Shown here: piece after piece, positions 58,045 to 64,000 of the stretch
Position numbering within the stretch: position 1 is the first letter of the stretch
Layout: every line of letters begins with the position of its first letter
Source of the DNA: Lachnospiraceae bacterium 10-1
GTDB taxonomy: Bacteria; Bacillota; Clostridia; Lachnospirales; Lachnospiraceae
Assembly (NCBI GenBank): GCA_000403495.2
Contig: KE159810.1
Span: forward strand, 586,599 to 650,598
Length of the DNA: 64,000 nucleotides
Reading direction: 5' to 3'
Made by a program: the position numbers and the translations under genes
Notes under the pieces: generated by a model
Told to the model about the DNA's origin: nothing
Seen by the model: the letters and a program-made list of their open reading frames with translations, nothing else
The model's database searches: none

Positions 58045-58962
58045 TCACCAGTTTACCTTTTCAGTCTCTTTTAAATAAAGCGCTGTCATCCGAATCCCCT
58101 CTTCAAATGAAATCAATGGGGAAAATCCAGTATCTTCTACCAAATTTGTAATGTCAAAATCCTTTTTTTCCAAATAAATTCCTTCATATTTATATTCTCC
58201 GAATTTTAACTGCCCTGTTGAACCGATTAGTCGGGGTATTTGCTCTATCCACTCTCTATGTCTCTTCGCTTTACCACTTCCAATCACATAACATTTACCG
58301 CTCTTTCCGTATTCTCCAATCAAATAAAATGCTCTTACCACATCGTCAATGTATACAAAATCATATAATTGTGTCCCCTCACTAACTGCCACGTCTTCAT
58401 TTTTTATAAGTCTTTTCAGCAGAGAATTAATAAAACGATTGGATTCTTCCCCCACCCCGTAGCAATTCGTTATCATAGGCCAAATAAAATCAATTTCTAA
58501 TTCCCCCGCTAATGTTCTGCCAAAATTTTCACAAGAATCTTTTGCGCATTTATAAAAATTTTCCCGTCCTTTTAAATACGAATCTCCATTTAATTCCAAC
58601 TGTCCAAAGCTTCCTGCACCTATGAACTTTTTACACCCCATCTGCCCAACTGTTTTCAACAATTCGCAGCAGTATTCAATGTTATACAATTGCGTTTTCC
58701 AATCTGATAAAGCTGTTCCGGATATTCCATCCCAGGCAAAATGGAAGCATGTATCAATTTGTAAATCCAATTCAGCTAATTGGGAAATATGTTTTAAATC
58801 CATACACAAAGTAGTTGCTCCATGTAGTTTTTTTTCCCGCAAATCACTTAATGGAGTGCAACTTCTTTTCAGAATAAAAACTTGCTTTCCGTTATTCACC
58901 AAATATTCAACCAGTGCGCTTCCAATAAATCCACTTCCGCCTGTAACTAACACATTTTTCAT
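58045..58962 (-). CDS. NAD(P)-dependent CDP-4-keto-sugar reductase or epimerase
   Basis: The 305-residue extended SDR has GGSGFIGSALV (about 8-18), and a YKCAK Tyr/Lys pair near residue 138 after GAGSFGQ. It is closest in layout to reductases that finish CDP-6-deoxy sugars. Its place between the C-methyltransferase and rfbG suggests reduction of the 4-keto group. Exact stereochemistry cannot be read from sequence. Confidence 0.8.
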   Translation of the reverse strand: MKNVLVTGGSGFIGSALVEYLVNNGKQVFILKRSCTPLSDLREKKLHGATTLCMDLKHISQLAELDLQIDTCFHFAWDGISGTALSDWKTQLYNIEYCCELLKTVGQMGCKKFIGAGSFGQLELNGDSYLKGRENFYKCAKDSCENFGRTLAGELEIDFIWPMITNCYGVGEESNRFINSLLKRLIKNEDVAVSEGTQLYDFVYIDDVVRAFYLIGEYGKSGKCYVIGSGKAKRHREWIEQIPRLIGSTGQLKFGEYKYEGIYLEKKDFDITNLVEDTGFSPLISFEEGIRMTALYLKETEKVNW

Positions 58963-59030
58963 GATCTTCTCCTAATAATTTCCGGATGTGGTTTCTTCCC
59001 TGTCTCTCATTATTCTAAATTCTATTATAA

Positions 59031-60251
59031 CTACCAAATCAGAAAATCAGGAAGTAATGTAATAAATTTTCCGCCCCAATCCCTAATAAAATCTAATTCC
59101 TGTTCTATTTCATCTTTCAAATTCCATGGTATAATAACAATATAATCCGGCTTTGTACTTTTTATCTTACTTACGCTGCAAATAGGTATTTGGCTTCCAG
59201 GCAAATATAAATTCTGTTTATAAGGACTTTTATCCACTACATATTCTATAATGTCTTTATCAATACTGGCATAATTAAATAATGTATTCCCCTTTGCTGC
59301 TGCTCCATAACCAATGATATTGTTTCCTTCCATTTTAAGCTTTAATAATTGATAGTTAATATTATATTTTATATTCTTTACCGTCTTCCCAAATTCATTA
59401 TATAAATCATCGGTCAATATTCCTGCTTGTTTTTCAAGATTTAGTAATTCTGTTACACTATCTGTTTGCTTCAAGTTGTCATTTTCCATATGTTTTGCAT
59501 AAATTCTCAATGAGCCTCCGTGTGTCTGAAGCCTATCCACATCATATATTTCCAACCCACAATCATTAAATGCTTTTTTCACAAACTGAAGTGAAAGATA
59601 AGAAAAATGTTCATGATAAATTGTATCAAAATATTTATTCTTTATCAGTTCCCAAACGCTGGGAAATTCCATTGTAATTGTACCTGTTTCAGCCAATGCA
59701 ATCTTTAATCCGCGAATAAAATTTCCAATATCAGGCACGTGCGCCAAAACATTATTTCCAATAATTAAATCTGCTTTCTTTGCAAATTCTTTTCTTGCAT
59801 ATTCCTCCGTAAAAAATTCAATTTTTGTTCGTATTCCTTTTTCCAAGGCTATTTGTGCAACGGAAGCTGATGGCTCTATCCCCCATGCATCTATATTGTA
59901 TTTTTTGAAGTATTGCAGTAAATATCCATCATTAGATGCAATCTCCATAACATTTGAGTCTCTTTCTAATTTCAAACGTTTTACAATCATATCCACATAA
60001 TTTTCACAATGTGCCAGCCAACTACTCGAATATGAGCTAAAGTATTTGTAATTCTCATTAAATATATTTTGAGGTGCCTCATAGTCAATCACCTGAACCA
60101 ATCCGCACTGTTCGCAAAATCCAACCTTTAATGGGAGATAGTATTGCCCCCTGTTTAAAGAATTTTCGCTTAAGTAATCATTAGCCAAAGGCTGTTGTCC
60201 TAAATCAATAAATTCATTTATACTTTTATTGTTGCAATAACGGCATTTCAT
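59031..60251 (-). CDS. Sugar C-methyltransferase (TylCIII/NovU-like)
   Basis: The 406-residue protein has an N-terminal zinc site (Cys 3, 6, 46, 49), a SAM-binding core with EIASNDGYLL (about 103-112) and EPSASVA, FDTIYHEHFSYLS with catalytic His, and a C-terminal C-Methyltransf_14 domain with GYGAAAKGNTLFN. Such enzymes methylate a ring carbon, usually C3, of 4-keto-6-deoxy nucleotide sugars. With rfbF/rfbG this predicts a 3-C-methyl 6-deoxyhexose. Confidence 0.9.
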   Translation of the reverse strand: MKCRYCNNKSINEFIDLGQQPLANDYLSENSLNRGQYYLPLKVGFCEQCGLVQVIDYEAPQNIFNENYKYFSSYSSSWLAHCENYVDMIVKRLKLERDSNVMEIASNDGYLLQYFKKYNIDAWGIEPSASVAQIALEKGIRTKIEFFTEEYARKEFAKKADLIIGNNVLAHVPDIGNFIRGLKIALAETGTITMEFPSVWELIKNKYFDTIYHEHFSYLSLQFVKKAFNDCGLEIYDVDRLQTHGGSLRIYAKHMENDNLKQTDSVTELLNLEKQAGILTDDLYNEFGKTVKNIKYNINYQLLKLKMEGNNIIGYGAAAKGNTLFNYASIDKDIIEYVVDKSPYKQNLYLPGSQIPICSVSKIKSTKPDYIVIIPWNLKDEIEQELDFIRDWGGKFITLLPDFLIW

Positions 60252-60267
60252 ATCTATTCTCCTTATC

Positions 60268-61644
60268 TTAATAAAAATCCAAAAATGATTTCATGCAATT
60301 TCCATCTTTATGCTGACTGCAATAGACTACAGCTAAATATTTGGCCATCTGATCCATAAAGTAATAGTTGCATTCACTCTTATCACTTAGTATTTTTTCA
60401 ATTGTATCACTATAACCATCAGGTATCAAAACAATTTCTGACTGTGATAGATTATTCAAATCGATAATTTCCACGTCCTGTTTATATTTCTTGTTTTCTA
60501 TTGCAATAACTTTTACATTAATATTTATCAGCTTCAAAAAGCCGATAAGCTTTTCACTTTTATTTCCCTGTCCCCAAACAACTACATTTTTTTCTTGAAT
60601 CACACTCAGAATAGCCTCGGCACGTTCCAGTAACAGTCGTTCATTTTTTATCATATCCTGAAGTCTTCCTGAAAAAAAATAGCATTTTTTCTGTTCCAGC
60701 GCTGCGAAATATTCACCCATACGTGCTAAAAAAAGAGTAAACACCTCCTCATACGTCATAAATCCTTCTGTTCCAGCTGACTTTACTAAATATACATCAT
60801 GGCATCCTACTATGTAATTACAAAGCTGTCCAATCCTTCGTGATACAAATTTCTCGACAATTTTTATTTTTTTATCTGTCCGTAATTTATACTGATTAAT
60901 AATATCTAATTCCGACTGAAGCTGTTCAATTCTACGATATGGTCCATAATAACATCCTCCTGCATTCCATGAAGACATATCTATTCCGTTTTCAAAAACT
61001 TCTATCGCTCCTCCCCCTTCAGTCCTTCCTTCCATATAATCCACTTGCATTCCTAAAATGCAATCCAAAACTATCAGATCACCACTATTAGCAACCAACA
61101 GTGCCAGTCGATTCTGCATATAAGTTTCGTTTAAATCATACAGCTTTTCACAATCTACATATTTTTTGTTTATTACCATTGGAAGCAGGCTTGCCAAAAA
61201 AGGTAATGCATTCAAAACCTGAAATCCCCGTTCATACCTTCCGGCTCCAATATTGGGATATGCCAGTCCTCCTAAGCTGGTGGTAACTGTCCCCATAACC
61301 AATGCAAGTTCCGGGAAATTCTCAATAGCCTCTATTACCTTATCTAAAGCATCAAGATTTAATTCATCATCACAACTCATTAAAAGCACAAAATCGGCCT
61401 CTGCTTTTTCAATGGCTTTCACAATATTATTTGTTCTTCCAATATTGCATTCATTTTGATAATAATGAAATCGACTGTCTTTTATTTGCAACATAGACTC
61501 TTTAATCTGTGTTCCCGTCTCATCATTATCTACCACAACAATTTCTATGTCTTGCCTTACACTGGTTAATAATCTGGTGATGTTGGCTTTCAGACTATCT
61601 GGATATCCATATGCCGGAATTGATATACTTAAGCTTGGTTTCAT
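60268..61644 (-). CDS. Family 2 glycosyltransferase with C-terminal Rossmann-like domain
   Basis: The 458-residue protein begins SLSISIPAYGYPDSL, a GT-A fold start, with VVVDNDET and MSCDDELN (DXD metal site, about 94). The core runs to about 250. After a helical linker a small nucleotide-binding-like domain (about 345-440, NVVVWGQGNKSEKLIGF) is attached. It likely transfers a sugar to the growing glycan in the cytoplasm. Its last residues overlap no neighbour. Confidence 0.86.
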   Translation of the reverse strand: MKPSLSISIPAYGYPDSLKANITRLLTSVRQDIEIVVVDNDETGTQIKESMLQIKDSRFHYYQNECNIGRTNNIVKAIEKAEADFVLLMSCDDELNLDALDKVIEAIENFPELALVMGTVTTSLGGLAYPNIGAGRYERGFQVLNALPFLASLLPMVINKKYVDCEKLYDLNETYMQNRLALLVANSGDLIVLDCILGMQVDYMEGRTEGGGAIEVFENGIDMSSWNAGGCYYGPYRRIEQLQSELDIINQYKLRTDKKIKIVEKFVSRRIGQLCNYIVGCHDVYLVKSAGTEGFMTYEEVFTLFLARMGEYFAALEQKKCYFFSGRLQDMIKNERLLLERAEAILSVIQEKNVVVWGQGNKSEKLIGFLKLININVKVIAIENKKYKQDVEIIDLNNLSQSEIVLIPDGYSDTIEKILSDKSECNYYFMDQMAKYLAVVYCSQHKDGNCMKSFLDFY

Positions 61645-61649
61645 TCTCT

Positions 61650-62700
61650 TTATTCCCCTTCTTCAATAATCCAATCATACATACGATTCTTCCGACTGGT
61701 TTTCTCAATAAAAACCATACCGTTGTAATAAGATAGAGCTTTTACTTCCTCAGACCAGTGGTTTGACCGTAATTCACCTGTTTCTGAATTTTCCGCATGA
61801 ATATAGTCTATTAAATTCTTTGAATATTCAATAAAAGTATTTAGCGCTTTATATCCCCCACCAAATTCAGCCATATATGATGTACCTGTGTCTTCACATA
61901 AATATGTCCCATCATCCTTCAAGCAATCCCACAATGTTTCCAGAGATGTAATTTGCTGATTCATAGTATGTCCACCATCATCAATGATAATATCTATTTT
62001 TCCAATTTTCTCTTTTACCTGGTTCAAAAACTCTTTATCTTCCTGTGAACCAATAAATATTCTTATTTTCTCCTCCTCAAGTTCTCTACATCTTGAATCA
62101 ATATCAATTCCATATATGGTGACATCCGTTTCATTTTTCCCAAAGTAGTCTTTCCACATTTGCAAAGATCCACCCCCCCCTAACTCCTATTTCAAGAATA
62201 GATACAGGCCTGTTTCTATATTTGGAAAATGCCCTGTCGTATGCCTCATAATAATGCATCCACTTATCTAGTCTTTTGTGTCTCCCCCAGATTGCAAATT
62301 TTTCCAAATCATTTAACGTTTCCTGAGCAATGTTGGATGCAAAATCTTCCAACAAATAAATGCCGCTAACCAAAGGTTTTATAAACTTGATATTACCAGT
62401 ATCATATAAATACCGGTCATTCCAAACAATCGTTTTCCCATAAGAAATAATAGTTGTATTTTTTATACGATTCTTTATTTGTGATCTTATTTCATCATAT
62501 GCTTTACTCTCTGCAGCAATAATAACATAATCATATTCACTTAAAAATGCCTCATTTGGAGATATGATAGTATGCCCCTCTAAACAAGTCCCCCACAATA
62601 AAGAATTTGAATCTGTTATTTCTATATCTGTAATATCTGCTTCATTACATTGTTTTACGTATCTTTTTCCTACTGCTCCCGCCCCATATATTAAATACAT
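61650..62700 (-). pseudogene. Rossmann-methyltransferase fusion, split by a G8 tract
   Basis: The first frame (ATG at 62,700, GGAAGG 8 bases upstream) has a small Rossmann-like domain (YLIYGAGAVGKRYVK) and runs to ILEIGVRGG. The second frame continues with QMWKDYFGK, YGIDIDSRC, IDIIIDDGGH and the rest of a class I SAM methyltransferase like those methylating sugars in macrolides. The break is in eight Gs (8 C at 62,173-62,180 on the plus strand). With seven Gs the gene is one clean frame of 349 codons. Either it is phase-variable, mutated or a read error. It heads the glycan cluster. Confidence 0.85.
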
Positions 62701-62755
62701 TCTTTTCACCTTCCAATTTTTTAGTTAAATCTTTTCTCATATTATTTCAAACCAC

Positions 62756-62781
62756 AAAAAAACTCTGCATCAAGAGCAGAG
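62756..62781 (-). terminator. Hairpin with U run in the glycan leader
   Basis: CTCTGC pairs with GCAGAG around a 7-base loop, followed by seven T on the minus strand. It lies just upstream of the first glycan gene and downstream of a promoter-like pair, so it may act as an attenuator that needs antitermination, or simply as a stop signal. Confidence 0.7.
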
Positions 62782-62789
62782 CCACCCAA

Positions 62790-62818
62790 ATAACAGCGAA
62801 TCCATTCGCACTTGACAA
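62790..62818 (-). promoter_or_regulatory. Candidate glycan operon promoter
   Basis: On the minus strand TTGTCA (62,813-62,818), 17 bases, then TGTTAT (62,790-62,795). The start point would fall a few bases before the hairpin. An overlapping plus-strand TTGACA at 62,812 may serve the divergent gene. Confidence 0.6.
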
Positions 62819-63076
62819 AATCCATTTTAATGTGTCTATTTTAAACATATATCTAATTATTAATTATATCGGACATTTCTGAAAAAACTTTAGGATACGC
62901 TTATAGAAATAAGGTTTTTATCCTATTTTCCATGAAAAAAATTAGGTTTCTGCAAACAAAACCACGAAAATGCAAGAAATTCGAAGCTTGAATACATTAG
63001 TCCAATATGTTACAATATAAAATGAATTTTAACACTTTTAAGATAAATAAAAAAATTATGTGTAAAGGAAAATAGA
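62819..63076. other. Divergent intergenic region
   Basis: AT-rich sequence between two divergent genes. A TATAAT-like box on the minus strand is present at about 62,865, but no good -35 is paired with it. No gene is seen. Confidence 0.5.
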
Positions 63077-64000
63077 ATGGCACTAAAGTATGTTATCTGG
63101 GGCTGTGGCTTTAGAGGTAAAAATCTTTGTAACATTATTCCTCAAAATCAAATAATGGCTTTTGTTGATGCTAACAAATCTCTTTCTGGAGGAATGTATA
63201 ATGGATTACCCATAATCAGTTATGATGATTATCTTAAAAATTATCAGGACTGTATCATGATCATTTCACCTTTTTGGCCGCATAATAAAATTGCAGGGAT
63301 ACTGGATCGTGACAATGTCCCTTATCTTCGTACAGATATTCTTCCTCCTGAAATATGTGAAACTGTAATTACAGACCTGTTTCTAAAGCTGGATGAAAAG
63401 TTTTTTAACGAAAATTCCATTTTATTATATGGTCTAAATTTGTTTAGTCTGCTTCTTAGAGATTATCTGACTACTACTGAAAGAAGCGCTTTAATTGTTC
63501 CAGAAAATGATTGCAGCCAAACATTATTACATACCATAAAGCTAAATAATCCCGACTGCATTGGCTCTACTATTAATGAAAATGCAGTACTGTATATAAC
63601 TGGTGATTTTTTCAACCGCAACACTATACCTGCCTGCCGGCAAATTGATCTTTTTGATTTTAAAGATATATTTCCTGAATACTATAATCCTGAACTTGAA
63701 AAGTATAGAAATATGCATAAAGGGAAACGTTGTTTTGTTTTAGGAACAGGCCCCAGCCTGCGCATAGAAGACCTTGATCTCTTAAAAGATAATAATGAAA
63801 TTTGTATTGCTTCAAATGGAATCTTTACAGCATATGAATCTACAAAATGGCGCCCTGATTTTTATTTCATAGAGGATAAAGAAGGATATCGGGTGTGGAA
63901 AAATAGTCTGCTTAAAGAAGGATATATAGATCAAATGTTTGCTGCCGATTACTGCCTGGCTGAAGATCAAGGGGAAAATCCTTTTATTTCATTCCATGTA
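63077..64000 (+). CDS. DUF115 glycan-associated protein, 5' part (runs off the window)
   Basis: The frame is open from ATG 63,077 (AAAGGAA site 6 bases upstream) to the last base: 308 codons. It begins with a small Rossmann-like domain (YVIWGCGFRGKNL, then GLPIISYDDYL), followed by a DUF115 domain from about residue 215 with FVLGTGPSL and ASNGIF. DUF115 proteins occur with surface glycan or flagellin glycosylation (Maf-like) genes. It is divergent from the main cluster and may begin a second glycan operon. Confidence 0.82.
   Translation, partial: MALKYVIWGCGFRGKNLCNIIPQNQIMAFVDANKSLSGGMYNGLPIISYDDYLKNYQDCIMIISPFWPHNKIAGILDRDNVPYLRTDILPPEICETVITDLFLKLDEKFFNENSILLYGLNLFSLLLRDYLTTTERSALIVPENDCSQTLLHTIKLNNPDCIGSTINENAVLYITGDFFNRNTIPACRQIDLFDFKDIFPEYYNPELEKYRNMHKGKRCFVLGTGPSLRIEDLDLLKDNNEICIASNGIFTAYESTKWRPDFYFIEDKEGYRVWKNSLLKEGYIDQMFAADYCLAEDQGENPFISFHV

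Overview
The window looks like a chromosome segment of an anaerobic Gram-positive Clostridia, most likely Lachnospiraceae. The evidence is low to moderate G+C, strong AGGAGG-type ribosome binding sites, and the Firmicutes order rpmG-secE-nusG-rplK-rplA, rplJ-rplL-rpoB-rpoC-rpsL-rpsG-fusA-tuf, all on the minus strand. Species cannot be fixed from sequence reading alone.

Region 1 (1-22,300) is a decayed mobile and defence island next to tuf. It holds a cut-off transposase, an AbiEi/AbiEii toxin-antitoxin pair, an IS1182-type remnant, a broken type I restriction-modification locus with four accessory genes (DUF4062, YhcG nuclease, GHKL/sacsin-like ATPase, AlbA/Schlafen-like protein), a three-gene transposon (DUF6431, DDE transposase with a frameshift, ExeA/TniB-like ATPase), an IS21 remnant and small unknown genes. 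The hsd genes are out of order. The hsdR start lies at the left end next to hsdS, while the hsdR helicase and C-terminal part lies upstream of everything at the right end, so the locus looks circularly permuted. hsdM and hsdR are truncated; hsdS and the accessory genes are intact. A 324-bp zone at 12,358-12,681 carries about eleven iterons of 10-12 bp.

Region 2 (22,337-40,480) is the core gene-expression block: translation factors, ribosomal proteins, RNA polymerase beta and beta', NusG and SecE. It keeps recognisable control elements: an L10 leader with attenuator, a candidate L1-type leader, intrinsic terminators and two good promoters. A capA-like gene sits between rplA and rplJ, and its stop codon lies inside the rplJ -35 box.

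Region 3 (40,454-42,749) is an IS1634-family element flanked by a perfect 182-bp direct repeat. The repeat covers part of the divergent promoter region, so both neighbouring genes keep their upstream sequence.

Region 4 (42,838-64,000) begins with a FliD-like gene. After a shared terminator comes an 18.5-kb minus-strand surface-glycan cluster. It carries glf, CDP-glucose pathway genes (rfbF, rfbG), a C-methyltransferase, a reductase, a TPP enzyme, a radical SAM/SPASM protein, two Gfo/Idh oxidoreductases, a TarI/IspD-like cytidylyltransferase with a TarJ-like dehydrogenase, and several glycosyltransferases. The first gene of the cluster is split by a G8 tract and may be phase-variable. A divergent DUF115 gene runs off the right edge. 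Several enzymes here share a small added Rossmann-like domain.
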